Below, one piece after another: positions 19,921 through 30,899 of a stretch of 54,461 nucleotides of DNA. Made by a program: the position numbers and the translations under genes. The stretch's first letter is position 1, and each line of letters starts with the position of its first letter. The stretch lies in assembly GCA_024811115.1 (NCBI GenBank), contig JAKOGH010000516.1, positions 1 through 54,461 on the forward strand, in the 5' to 3' direction. The DNA is from Terana coerulea (taxonomy: Eukaryota; Basidiomycota; Agaricomycetes; Polyporales; Phanerochaetaceae). The notes below the pieces were generated by a model, which was not told the origin of the DNA, made no database searches, and saw only the letters and a list, made by a program, of their open reading frames with translations.

Positions 19921-21190
19921 TTAATGCACAAAATGTGAAATATTAACTAAAAAGTAGTTTTACATATATCCACTGTGTCAAAAAATAACATATACTGCAC
20001 TTCTAGAAGCATTCTTTACAATAGCAATGCTTTGACTTTGAACAAAACTCATACATAGCACATTGTTGGTTTATTATAAGTAATCTTTTCATCTTTTTTC
20101 ACTACACTTCAATAAGTTACAATGTTTATATATAGAAAGCTATATATTTTTCCTTTATAGCCAGCTTAAGTTCAAAAGCGCTTCTCAATAGGATATATTA
20201 TCTTAATATAGCTAAATACGTTTGTTCATGCATAATAGAAAGCACTGCTTTACTTCACTTATCTTGATATTGATACTAAGCAATCTTTAATATAGTGAAT
20301 ATATGTTGAACTGCACTTTTATTCAATATTTCGCATTTTGCGCAATAACCACTTGGCCAATTTATATCACTCCAATGTGGCCTAAATTAATGCTTTTGGG
20401 TTTATAAGTTGAGTTTTTATCAGAATAAGCACCTAAAACATAATTACATAAAGCATTCAAAAATTAAAGACATCAAGTGCTTACAAACAAAACAGTAGAA
20501 TACATTTTATGTATTCAAAAACCTCAAAATTATTTGCATTAAAGCAATAATATACTCTGCTACATTTGCTTTATATTTATCCAAGAAAGCTTTAGTTTGC
20601 TATTAAAAAAATGCTGTTAACTGTAAGCAACACATGTTTAGCACAGTAGTGGGCTTGTTTTATTCTCTTGCATGCACCCTTTAGTAACCTCAGCTGAGTT
20701 GGAATTGCTTATTAGCTCATGCTTTAAAGGCTACAGTGTGTCACTTTTGCGCATTTTATATAGCATTGCATATTTTTGCATCATTGAGATCACTAAAAGC
20801 ATATTGCTGTATAGTGCAATAGCATTGTTATTATCTATTTCACTCTGAAAGTTATAATAAATACCGCCAAACCACTATTCAAGATTAAAGCAGTGGTAAA
20901 ACTCTATTACGGTCAGGCTTCTAAAGTGCCTTCTAGTTGTAGTTAAGATGCAAGGCGATCTGTGAATGGGTTAAGACCACTAGTGGGTTTCTAGTTAGAA
21001 CTTGTAACACTGTGTATAACTTTCCTTTATAATATTATTGCCTACAACTTAGGCTAAGCATGCCACATTAAGTTAATGTGTGCACATTGGCTATATAGCT
21101 TAGCCAAGCTGTGCTGATAGAGACAGGGTATATTTTGCTCTATGCCTAGATGTGCGAAAATATGATAACATAAATATCTTTTATGATACA
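19921..21190. other. No gene recognised
   Basis: AT-rich, no protein-like ORF and no clear repeat partner in the window. Confidence 0.45.
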
Positions 21191-22265
21191 GTTATACTGT
21201 TGACTAAGTATGAGCTGCAACAACAGGCATCAGGGGCCAAAGCAAAGGAATGAGATTGACACTTCAGGCTAACTTTGTGAAAAGCTATAGGCAGTATCTA
21301 AATACTAATCACTTAGCTGGAAAGCCTCAGAGCTCTGTTGGAGCTCAAACAACAGAGATTCTAATCACTGAGTAGAGACAGTGATAGAGTTTGCATGCCT
21401 AGTGATTGAGGATGGCTAATTCTTGAAGAGCCAAGCTCCTTCCAGTTTGTTAACCTGGGGTGCTAAGTTTTTGTACTGAACAAAGGACATATTTTGAAAA
21501 AGTAGCATACAAATGCCAGTGGAAATATGTGGTTATAGCTGCCACTAATGGTTAGTGGCAAACATTTATCAAAATTCATAATCAAGAAGGCAACCAGCAC
21601 ATCTGTGATCTGCTGTAACTTTGCGAGGTTGGCTTGCTAAGTAGAGGTTAGTGGCAGAATAGGAGCCACTGCAGAAGCTAGGACGAAGAAGGAACCAAAT
21701 GCCACTTCAAGCATGCTATGAAAGCAGCAAAAACTAGCAACAACTGAGGCATAGGAAATTAAAGACATTGCGCAAGCCAAGAAGGAATATGAAGCTAAAA
21801 CAGCTATGTGTGCTTGAAATGTACATAGTTTTGCATACAATCAATGTCAGACTTACTCATACTTTAAAGGTTCTAAAAATACGCAGTTGGGTGCTGTAAA
21901 ATGGCTGATAGGTCGAATGCTTGCGCTGAGACCTAGCACAAGCTGAAGGATGCATGCATATTCTTGTACTATCTTATGCAGAAGATTTATCCGAATAACT
22001 GATATCCTAACAATGAAGTGAAGGAGATCTATAAAATTACCAATTAGTTGGCATTCTGGACCCTAAGCCTTTTGAGAAACATTGTCAAGTATGCTTATGA
22101 TGCATGTTTGGATGTAAAACTGTTAAAACATGCATGCAAACAATGTGCTCTGCAGAGCCTTTAAGAGGATGAATGTTGAAGGCATGCAAGCAAAGCCAAG
22201 AGAAGAGTGTGATACAGCCATAAGTAGGGAGGACAGCAAGATCTGGTAGTGGAATAGCAGAGTAT
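21190..22265 (+). pseudogene. Decayed ORF of unknown function, plus strand
   Basis: I do not recognise this gene. The plus strand shows protein-like pieces broken by stops and frame changes: a Lys/Glu/Ala-rich stretch (EIKDIAQAKKEYEAKTAM, about 21,750-21,815), then ACIFLYYLMQKIYPNN, YPNNEVKEIYKITN and LLRNIVKYAYDACLDVKLLK (about 21,950-22,130), then Lys/Arg-rich residues. Local purine content on the plus strand is high, unlike the flanks. The mixed helical, basic composition would fit a DNA-binding or transposon accessory protein, but that is a guess. Confidence 0.35.
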
Positions 22266-22476
22266 TATATAGTTCCTGTAGAAAGATATTTTCAGATTAG
22301 TTAAGGAGATTTCATAAAATGATTCCAGCCACAATAATAAATATAATGAGGTAGATCAATATAGTGCCAATTAATACAATGAACATTACAGTGACAGGCA
22401 ACGTTGCCGATTTTAGTAGGTTTTAGGCGCTAATCAGCACTACCAACATCATCAGTTAGAGCTACCTTATTACAGC

Positions 22477-23010
22477 TACTACAATGAAGCTTAAAAATAA
22501 TGCAAGTATAATTAGCAGGCTTTGAAGAATTGGCTGATATTGTGTTAACTAAAATAAGCTTTTAATATCATTGTTTAATAGCTAGAAAGCATGATGCTAG
22601 TGCTTTTCAATGTGAGCACATTGCTATACATTGCAAGTGCAGCTGAATGAATGCGCAATATATGCCAAACTTGCATTATAAATTAATCAGCCATAGTTCA
22701 GCAAAGAAATATAGTATAGACCTCTTGCATGGCTCAAAGTGAACCTTTGCATGTTTGTATATATATTTACATTATGTGGGCTTGCAATTGCTGCCAAATG
22801 TTGTGCTATATTGTAAATAATATGGATTATTATTTTGCGCAAAAGTAAATGCAGTAAAATTTTGAATTGAGTACTAGTATAGTAAAGCTCAAAAACAATG
22901 CAAGTATAGCTAGCAGGCTCATCAAGATTGCCTAATATCTTTTTAACTAAGAAGGTTTTTAATACAAATGTTTTATAATTAGAAAGCCCCAAAACGAAGC
23001 TTTTTAAATG
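22477..23010 (+). mobile_element. Element E-related, two left ends in tandem
   Basis: TA-CAATGAAGCTTAAAAATAA at 22,475 and TA-TAGTAAAGCTCAAAAACAA near 22,885 both match the left terminus of element E (48,357), followed by the shared GCAAGTATARYTAGCAGGC. The interior 22,490-22,870 aligns with 48,365-48,765. This is either two E copies side by side or one inserted in another. The open frame 22,687-23,019 on the minus strand lies within this repeat and is not a gene. Confidence 0.6.
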
Positions 23011-23039
23011 TAGCCACATTACAATTTCTTGGGTTTACA

Positions 23040-23275
23040 AAGGTATATTTTGTACGGCTAGCACATTAGGGCAGTTTTTGACTTCGGAAGATTTCTTCTC
23101 CCTGTCTTAATAAATTTCCACAAATCCTGAGCATATTTATATAGGCTTCAAAACGTGCGAGAACGTTATAATAATATATCTGGCATTTATGTTGATGTTC
23201 TAGATCTTCAACAGTAGTTACAATGTGTAACATCCACTTATTCTGAGTATAAGCCCACCTGCCATGGCTAGACAT
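23040..23275 (-). repeat. Dispersed repeat G, copy 1, with a relic ORF
   Basis: About 230 bp match 45,990-46,215 in the same orientation (for example ATATATCTGGCATTTATGTT here and ATATATCTGGCATTTGTTGT there). The minus strand has a 69-codon open stretch (KCQIYYYNVLARFEAYINML) whose counterpart in the second copy is recognisable but broken. That suggests an ancient coding segment of an unidentified element. Confidence 0.5.
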
Positions 23276-23279
23276 CGTA

Positions 23280-25060
23280 TAAATTACCGGTTATATGCGT
23301 ACATGCATTCAGCATGCTTTTATGCATGTGTAAACATATTCATGATTTATACTATTTGATTTGTATCTTAGTACTACACTCTGTTAAAACTACTCACTAG
23401 CCCTTTGTAGTAGTACTAGACAAACAGTCTAGTTCTTTATATTTTACATGCAAGCACTTCACCCTCACATTATGCCTGTGGCAGTGTATTTGCTTCAGCA
23501 ACTGAATATAAGCTTCAATTGATCTTAACCCTGGCATTGCCTTGCTAGTCCTGACGGCGCTCGACTGAATACAATGATTACTTGACTAGCCTCTTGACTA
23601 ACCCCTATTCGATATATATCAGTGTAAAAGATAAGTATTACTTAAAGCACCCCTCATACTAAGCACAATCTTAGAAGGCATGTCCAGCTTAATGATACTC
23701 TTACAAAGCTACAACTACTGACTCTTAATGTTACAGATTATGAACATTCTTATTGGACTATGATTAGACTTTACTTATTGCTTTTCTTTGACAGAAGCAC
23801 TTGTATGTAAGGTTGTTAACATCTGTTTGATACTTAACTTGACTGACCATGTTCTCTGATTGTTGCCACTTTACCTATAAGATCTTCTCCTCACCAAATG
23901 ACCGTGATACCATGGTGTAACGACTGACCCAGTAACTTCAGCTTTCAGCATAGCCTGTGTTCTACCAACTAACTAACCACTAAATACTTACCAGCACCCA
24001 TCTCTTACTAGAACTTCAGTGCTTCGCTATCTGATTGTGACATCATGACATTTATTGAAGCATTGTAGGGACCTTTATAAGTGATGGTTATGACCTCATA
24101 TATTATAGTTATGCATGCTGGTCAAGTTGATATGAATTTTGACTTCAGAATATATATGTGAAAATGTAGTACAGTCATATATAGATCAAAGTTACACTTC
24201 AGGCCTGGAAAAATTGTGTGACGCAGATACCACTATTCTACAATGTGGGATGTGTGCTATGCACAGCTTATTTTGGGGCCTTGGCATTGCTGTGTGTAAA
24301 ACAAAGGCTTTGCGAGTGAGAAGTGGCAGGCGAGGGATCCTAAAACTTATCTTGCCGTGGCCACAAATGCCAAAAATACTATTTTGTTGTTACACCATAT
24401 GTCTAGGTTCTGGTTGGGATTGAATATTGCGGCCAGGTAAGAATGGTCTAGCAATGCATGGCAATAACATCGCAAAGAGTGCTACAAAAGCTCACCATGT
24501 TTGCATAAAGCCTTAAAACCCTTGGCGTTTTGCCCATCCGCCACTATGTCTCTGATCTCTGTCCCCGTACATGTCTGCTGCAGTAGCTTCCTTGCCTTGC
24601 AGCAATTGAGTCACTGTATTATCCAAAAGAGATTAGAGGGTCATGCGGGCCAGGAGAGTTAATTGCAAGTAAAGAAAGCCGAGCAGCTAGTATAGATAGT
24701 GGGTAGCAGAGAGAAACGTCACGTGTAAGCGAGCTACACTCAAATGACTCAAAGTCACCAAACGATCAGATAGGAAGCTCAGCTTTGTTTTACAATGTCC
24801 GACTGTACGACTGAACTACATTTAGTGTTCGGAGTCTGAAACACTCCGGGAATGGGACTAACCACTACTATTTCTGATATAAACTCAAGTGTTATAGATA
24901 TCAATAAGGATATATAACATTCTATACCTTTCTGCTAGCACTTTGGGGTTTTTTGCTATGCCGTAAGTATAGCATTAGGCTTTATGACAGCGTGTTGAAT
25001 GTATGTAACAGTACAAATAGTATAACAAACACTAATTCAAAATTTTTAAGAGACAAAGTA
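23280..25060. other. No gene recognised, intermediate GC
   Basis: The 94-codon plus ORF at 24,139-24,423 has no known motif. A short perfect inverted repeat CGGAGT...ACTCCG lies near 24,840. The stretch 23,440-24,050 is slightly pyrimidine-rich. I saw no RNA gene. Confidence 0.4.
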
Positions 25061-25065
25061 TAGCA

Positions 25066-25653
25066 ATTGTAACTTAACTGCTTGTCAAGTGGGGACGGTT
25101 ATAACCTACCTAGAGCGCTTGAAAATAGCGAAAGACGCTCAGCTCCGCTCGACATTAAACAAAACATCTCGGGCAAAAATCGAACCCATAGCCGTGTATC
25201 CACAAGTGGACACAACCACTAAGCCAAATTGGCTACACTTACCAAGTAACAACAAGGGCTATAGAACGACGCTTCTGCCCACACACTAGGTTGAAAGTTG
25301 TAACTAGGCTTCAAGACCAAGCCGAGTGCTTCGGTTATGACTGAACCGGCTTATGACCCACTTCGAAACTGGTTGTAACCCAGGTAAGTTATAACTGTAT
25401 TGTGGGCGGTCACCGTCCTCAGGTTATGACCCTTCGAAGTTAGTTGTAACCCAGTCAAGTTGTAACTGTATCAAAGGCGGGCACTGTCTTCATCGAGTAC
25501 AATCGACACACTCCGTTGTAACGGGGTTCGGTTATAACCAACATCACATTTGGCTGTAACTGACCTGTGTTACAACCCACCTGCGGACAGGCGCTGCCTC
25601 GGTGATTAGAACCAAAGGTGAGTTTTTGGCAGTAACAGAGCTGGGTTATAACC
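25066..25653. repeat. Array of GTTRTAAC motifs, with four diverged ~75-110 bp units
   Basis: At least 13 copies of GTTATAAC, GTTGTAAC or one-base variants in both orientations, e.g. 25,097-25,106, 25,297-25,304, 25,371-25,380, 25,388-25,395, 25,443-25,450, 25,459-25,466, 25,515-25,522, 25,530-25,539, 25,569-25,576 and 25,644-25,653. From 25,330 on they are set in units that end in a GC-rich GGCGGTCACCGTC-like block (25,405, 25,477, 25,585, 25,662). The same motif recurs at the other side of the GC-rich island (31,719-31,745). The arrangement resembles transposase-binding subterminal repeats. Confidence 0.7.
25170..25237 (-). other. tRNA-like sequence (A and B boxes), probable pseudo-tRNA or SINE head
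   Basis: On the minus strand TGGCTTAGTGG (25,226-25,216) fits the pol III A box TRGYNNARNNG, and GGTTCGATTTT (25,186-25,176) fits the B box GGTTCGANTCC except for the final C's, which read T. The spacing (~50 bp) suits a tRNA. However, the acceptor strands do not pair, the T stem is mostly wobble or mismatched, and the anticodon loop has the wrong size, so it is not a functional tRNA gene. Confidence 0.4.
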
Positions 25654-25784
25654 AGTTTGCGATCACGCGCCGTCTTGCCATGAGCTATGGCACACGCGTT
25701 GTTGTTGAGTAACACGGTATATTACACACAGTATAGAGTTTGAGTCAATAATGCGATTGATATCTCACATTACATGTATCAAAC

Positions 25785-26254
25785 TCGCAGCCACACTCAC
25801 AAACATGTTCACCGCTGGTTACGCCGGCTCACACAACACCACCTCGATATCTACAATATGTATTATTAGCCCACTCAACTCATCATGAAATGATAGCATA
25901 CCTAGGGCACCGCCGTAAGCCCATGTCGAATTGTCGTGCTGCATCAAGTCCTCCACCCATTCTCCGCCTTGGGCCAGGTCACTGCTAATGCAGCTGACCA
26001 CGAGATGCCTGAGCTGATAGAGATAGTTAAGAATGTCTTTGATATCATCCCCATGAAATGGACCCCAACACGATGTGGACGTCTTCTAGCTCCATACTTA
26101 TGCAGTCCATATCGATCTGAATCCTTCGGCAAAGTGTCGACAGTTGAGCGAGCATCTTGATGAGAATGGATGTACGGGACGCTAATGCCCAGAGTCATTG
26201 CCGCGAAGTAGTACGGCATGATGAAACGTGCCAACTCCAGCACACCGCAGCCTA
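25785..26254 (-). pseudogene. Coding remnant of unknown function, interrupted by a TIR element
   Basis: Minus-strand open stretches with protein-like composition include CGVLELARFIMPYYFAAMTL (within 25,944-26,282) and, in another frame, DLAQGGEWVEDLMQ and STWAYGGALGMLSFHDE (25,819-26,001). Across the TIR element at 26,255-26,786 the neighbouring sequence would read GWADLG before CGVLELARF. 'DLGCG' resembles motif I of SAM methyltransferases, but two frames are open there and no further methyltransferase motif is seen, so I do not assign a function. GC content is higher than in the flanks. Confidence 0.3.
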
Positions 26255-26786
26255 TTACAGCGCTTTGCAAAAATAATGGCACACCCCTCGTGCGAGCGTT
26301 TCACGCGCGCGCGAACCCTAACGGGCCCTAACCCTATTTTCCCGCCGTGCCGCGCGCGGCATCACGTCATACGCCGAGTGTTGCTCACCTTGCTTCGCCT
26401 CTCAGTATTGCATTTGTTTTTTTTAGCAGGTTCGCAAGCACACAGTGAATTACCCACAAGCATTCACCTATGTGATGTATTTGCACTATAAGTTCTAAGA
26501 CATGCATATACCCAAGTTGCACCCAACACTTCGCCAGTATACCATGAAGTTCCAGAGTAGAACCACACAGCGGTATATGTGTGACATTGGGAGATATTAT
26601 TTTGAACATAGCTATGTAGTTTACTAGTCAAGCAGATGTGACATGACACCGGTGGGCAGACCTGGAGAGGTGAATCGCCGCGACGAGCGAGCACGGCGCA
26701 AAAATAGGGTTAGGGCCCGTTAGGTTCGCGCGCGCGTGGAACGCTCGCACGAGGGGTGTGCCATTATTTTTTGCAAAGCGCTGTAA
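26255..26786. mobile_element. 532-bp element with ~106-bp terminal inverted repeats and telomere-like motif
   Basis: The left arm 26,255-26,360 and right arm ~26,677-26,786 are nearly identical inverted repeats starting TTACAGCGCTTTGCAAAAA. Both carry GCACACCCCTCGTGCGAGCG, a (GC)n-rich GCGCGCGCGAACC block, and AACGGGCCCTAACCCTA, which contains CCCTAA units like fungal telomere repeats. The ~316-bp centre is non-coding, so this is a non-autonomous (MITE-like) element. No clean target duplication: GCC lies outside both ends with a two-base offset on the left. The arms are far less mutated than neighbouring transposons, so it is young. Confidence 0.85.
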
Positions 26787-27126
26787 GCCGAGATCCGCCC
26801 AACCTTTCACAGGCATCGCTGTCGTTTAAGATGAGCTCTGCATAATGAAGTCCATTGCCCACTCACTTGGGTGATGTGTCACCAGACCAATTGTTACAGA
26901 TGTCACTGTGCGGGCACACCTTTGCAGGAGGCCCTTGACCCTCCAAGTATCTGGAGCCCATACACCCACTATCGTAGACTGTGGGGAGACCGTGGGAATC
27001 CTGCATTTCTGACTTACCGTCAGCCTCGAGACCGGGTGAGTAAGTCTAGTTATTATTCTAATGTCAGCCACAAACACTTATTTAAAGGTTCCCGCCATGC
27101 ACTGGTCACCTCACCATCACCTCACC

Positions 27127-27653
27127 ATGAGCATTTGCAACCTTGCGACCTCGCCGTTGCTAGAGGTTTCTCGCAATCTACGCGGAGATGCAACCTCTCT
27201 ACAGGCTTGCCTCCAGGCCCACTCCTTGTTCTCCATGGCGGTGGGAACAGAGTTATTTCGGTTGGTAACTCGTACGCCCAGAGGAGGTCCCCAGGGTTTC
27301 CTACAAGGATGTAGAACGGCTGCAGCATTACCGTCGAGAGGTGGAGTTCATCAAGGAACTTACTCTAGACAATAAAAGTGTCTGCGAGATCGACAATTGC
27401 CTGATAAGTCACTTGTTTAACCTTCTGCCGGGCTTGCTAACACTGAGGCTGACAAACCTATCCTAGACATGTTGCAAAGATCCGACCGACAAGGACCCAG
27501 AATTGTGCCCGCCAATGGTTGAAAGCTTCAGTGTACGGAATATCATACTCGACGCGGTCATCATTCTCCCAGCGCTTTGGGACGTGAGCATCATGCCAAG
27601 AGCATGTACAAAGGCAAGCTTCCTGTGCTTCAAGCAACATAGAATGGCGAGAG
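27127..27653 (+). pseudogene. Possible F-box/leucine-rich-type fungal protein relic
   Basis: The plus strand opens at ATG 27,127 with LLEVSRNLRGDATSLQACLQ and AHSLFSMAVGTELFR, the layout of the F-box-like N-terminus of many basidiomycete proteins (short 'LPLEV...L...L..C..V...F...A...LF' helix pattern). After a frameshift near 27,285 another plus frame continues VERLQHYRREVEFIKELTLD, CEIDNCLISHLFNLLPGLLT and LRLTN, then SVRNIILDAVIILPALWDVS, a hydrophobic leucine-rich pattern. F-box proteins recruit substrates to SCF ubiquitin ligases. The assignment rests on pattern only. It is convergent with the minus-strand relic that follows. Confidence 0.35.
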
Positions 27654-28590
27654 TATGAACAGCTCATCGTCGATGATGCACTACTGCGTCAGCGATTCTT
27701 GTCGTATGTGGCCTTCAAGTTGCTCAGCACAGAGCTTCTGTAAGCAGTCAATAATGTTGTCAATCCATATGATATATCCAAGAAGTAATATACAATCATT
27801 CGTTCAACCACTCTTTGGTGTTATATTCACGCGAAGTAATCATACACAGGGCCAACGGTCTGTTATCCAAGCTTGCGAACTCGTGATCAGCAAGGTTCAC
27901 TATACAAGATGCATGGACCATACCTGCTTCAAAGGGCCGCGAGCTCATCCTCCAGGAACTCGACTTACAGAGCATTCTATGTTACCTCCAACCAAACTTC
28001 CCTTCGCTCGTCTTCATCCAACCTCTTCATGACTGCGAGGCATGTCGCATTCACAACCCCACATGTGTTTAGCCACGCCACACCATCTGGGATCCTACCC
28101 AACACACGCTCGATGAATACCTTTACTTCATCTTGCTAAACGTCCCTTATGTCCTCCTCGAGGCCGTTGAAATGGCCCAAATCCTGTGACACCACAACTC
28201 ACAGCTCGAAGTCAGTGAGCCCAAACCGTCGAAGCACTTCAAACTGCCTCTCCCTACTCCACGATCGGAGCCGCTCAAGATATGCTTCATTACTCAGACT
28301 GCTATCAACCAAAATACACACAACATCAGGTGGAAACGCGGCACACGATCGCACTGCGTCTGCAAAAGCGCTATGTTCATTCATGTCTTTCTCTGGGGAT
28401 TTGCTGTTACCGCCGTGGCTAACCGAGGCAAGTTTGTGCTCGTGGATAACAGCAGGCATGCACGCAGGCGCCTCATCTGTCGAACAAGCCACATGAGCAT
28501 TATGCATCCATTGCCTAAACAACACACCGCGTACCAGGCCTTGACCCCTGACTTTCTGCGACCAAGGGAGCTGGAGAGCTGCGGATGCTG
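27600..28590 (-). pseudogene. Long decayed ORF of unknown function
   Basis: The minus strand has a 108-codon open stretch (28,199-28,525) including AFPPDVVCILVDSSLSNEAY, LERLRSWSRERQFEVLRRFG and LTDFEL. Protein-like reading continues to lower coordinates with few breaks: HFNGLEEDIRDV, VKVFIERVLGRIPDGVAWL, LDEDERREVWLEV and IIDCLQKLCAEQLEGHIRQ. Composition and GC differ clearly from the AT-rich flanks. I do not recognise a family. It lies downstream of the KDZ transposase relic on the same strand and could be a second gene of the same element or an unrelated host-like gene. Confidence 0.4.
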
Positions 28591-28660
28591 ATGACTGACG
28601 CAGTTGAAGAGCTAGGTACGCTCACCGCCTTATCATGGACTTTGCCTCGCGGCATACCCT

Positions 28661-29600
28661 CTACATGCTCCCTTCACTGCGAAGCGGCGCTTTCCACCCG
28701 TAGGCTGTTGACGGTCCTGTAGCCCGCCTGTTAATCACTCTCCTCCACTTCAAAGTCGAGCTTAAACGATGCCTAACTTTGTCCAAAGTGGCACGAGCAG
28801 ACACAACCAGTTTGCGAGAATGAGAAGAGGCATCATGCGCATCTGAATTCACAACTGAGACTTGTTCCATCTTCACACTCTGCCAAGGTGCGTATCATCA
28901 GCACATGGACATCCCATATAAACGAAGTCCTGCGCACTTGTCTTGAAGCAATCTCTGCAGACCCTTCAGCCTTGAGTCACTCCACTGTGCTCTTCACAGC
29001 GGCCTCAGACCCTCCTTCCTCGAGTTCTTTCGCCGCGACCTTCACACCATGTTGGCGATGTCATCAGAATAGTGTAACTATCATAATGATGCAATCTACC
29101 TTCAATGCTTTACAATGCCTAGCTGCAGTGGATGACGACGTAGCCTGCAGATACGGCAAGATAGCCAACAGTTTCCCAGTTGGCTAACCAAGGCAATGCT
29201 TCCTTCATCTAATGATTCTGATAAGTACAATTCATCTCATCAACAAGGATATAGACGTACGTGCTGTATGGCACTCTTTCGCGCGTCTTCTGTTTACCTA
29301 GACCAGCTCACCCCTCTGCCAGAAAACCACGCGCTTTGACCGCCACTGCCTTAAACTCCTTCCTTTCATTCACGTCAAACCCAAAGTGCGTGGCCGTCCG
29401 GCGATATGCATGATCCACTGGCTTCAGAAACCTTCGCTGACCGTTTTCGAGTACTGGAACATGCGCGGGTAGGGCCAAGGCAGCCTTTCGCCCATCGCCA
29501 CAAATACGCGAGGCTCTAGGCATCTTTGCAGGCGGTTTCAATAAAGCTCTTTGACAGCAGGACTCAAGAATCCCGCCGAAGCCGCAGGCGTACACTTGGA
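28661..29600 (-). pseudogene. Decayed ORF pieces of unknown function
   Basis: Two minus-strand open stretches occur: 29,308-29,595 (95 codons; PVLENGQRRFLKPVDHAYRR, HFGFDVNERKEFKAVAVKAR) and 28,661-28,876 (71 codons; VSARATLDKVRHRLSSTL). Between them, protein-like pieces in other frames (PWLANWETVGYLAVSAGYVV) suggest one longer gene broken by frameshifts. No domain is recognised. It may be the 5' part of the gene at 27,600-28,590. Confidence 0.35.
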
Positions 29601-29942
29601 TGGTTACAGATGGGCGATGAGTAGATGGGGGATGGTGTAAAGCAGGAGTTAACAGAGCATGGGAAAGCGGTGTTTACTTTATTATCGCACGTTAATAAGG
29701 CCAAATATTACCAGCGCCACTTCGTGTCTGTTAACATATTACATTAATCTAAATCTACTAATTCTACCTGTCTCTCTTTACTCACGCGGTACTCCAGACT
29801 GTCTCTGTCCGGCACATAGTCCCTCTCCACGATTCCCTCCACACGACGATGATACACGTCCCTTTGTACTTACGATAAGCTGATACACCCAGGCAAGCGC
29901 TCGATCTCTACTCACAGTGTCAATGCACTTCTGAACGCCTCA

Positions 29943-30870
29943 TCACATCCTTATAATAATCTCAAGTGCCGATATCCCTGCCTGTAGATCATTAAACATG
30001 TAGACTCGTAGCAGCGCAATGCACACACCTTTTTGAGTACAACGCGCGTCGAGTTCAAGCCTTACCGCCCGCAGGAGCCAGTCGTGATGTTTGAGGTGGA
30101 ACATACGCACCGTTCTCCTCATCTCCCAGGGAACAATTACATACTCTTCCAACCACCTCGGAGTAATTGCGCTAGTGCGAAACCAATGGACCTTCACCAC
30201 TAAGACCAGACATCAGATAATGCCAATAACCAAGGCCAGACGTACGCACCGGATTCTGCAAACATGTTGAATTTCTCCAGCACCTCGCCTGAATCAAAAA
30301 ATTGCAGCTTTGCCAGATCCACGAAGGCTGCTTCTTGCTCCTGCGTGTGTACGGTGAAAGGTCGCACCGTGGAAGTGGGCAGGGACTTGTAGTCATGGTT
30401 GGTCTTGCTAAGACTGAGATCTAACATAGCCGCGTATGCTCGTTGGTAAACACGTGTAGCATAGTTGATGTGCCAATACTTTGAAAGGATCGGCGATTTT
30501 GATTGCGTTATGCTATGTGGAGCGACCGGCGCGACCACCTGACTGCCCCGGGTGTAGTGGAAGTTGGTGATCAGATATGTGCGTAGAGCGTCCAAAGCGT
30601 CGTTGGCCTGCGCCTTTCTCAAAGCCAGCTCTATTTTCACCGAGGGTGGAGGCTTGTGTGGTGACCAAGGCTTACCATGATTAAGGACGGCGCGCGACTT
30701 ACTGCGTTTCACCTGCACGAGAGCTTGCCGTTCAAATTCTCTTGATGCAGCAAGATGTTATTGATGGCAGGAATCGAGGATGGGCTGTTGAACATCTGTC
30801 CCGAGTCATGCTCAGGATGGTTCCGTGTCAACGCCAATAATATTGTCCGCGACGGTCACGGGAACATCAT
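29943..30870 (-). pseudogene. KDZ-type transposase, C-terminal part
   Basis: The 172-codon open stretch 30,200-30,718 contains IELALRKAQANDALDALRTY and RVYQRAYAAMLDLSL. After a frameshift, 29,943-30,200 continues VKVHWFRTSAITPRWLEEYV, EEYVIVPWEMRRTVRMF and DWLLRAVRLELDAR. This order (an 'LR-x-GQA-x-DAL-x-LR' helix, a coiled stretch, then 'W-x-RSRA...RW-x-EE...EEMRR') matches the C-terminal region of KDZ (Kyakuja-Dileera-Zisupton) transposase relatives common in Agaricomycetes, as I remember the family. Weak continuation up to ~30,870 includes stops. The N-terminal CxC2 and catalytic parts are not found above 30,900, so the gene is truncated. KDZ proteins are DDE-type transposases. Confidence 0.6.
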
Positions 30871-30899
30871 TCTGGCGGGCCTGACAGATTGCCGCACGC

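Noticed and set aside
25170..25237. Functional tRNA gene
   Set aside because: Acceptor strands do not pair, the T stem is mismatched and the anticodon loop has the wrong size.
25944..26282. SAM methyltransferase from 'DLGCG'
   Set aside because: The motif appears only after joining across an element, two frames are open, and no other methyltransferase motif was found.
26310..26340. CCCTAA units as a real telomere or interstitial telomere tract
   Set aside because: Only two or three units, present in both arms of an inverted-repeat element, so they belong to that element.
29943..30870. TET/JBP dioxygenase gene beside the KDZ relic, as reported for some basidiomycete elements
   Set aside because: I looked for the His-x-Asp dioxygenase pattern in the neighbouring relics and did not find it.
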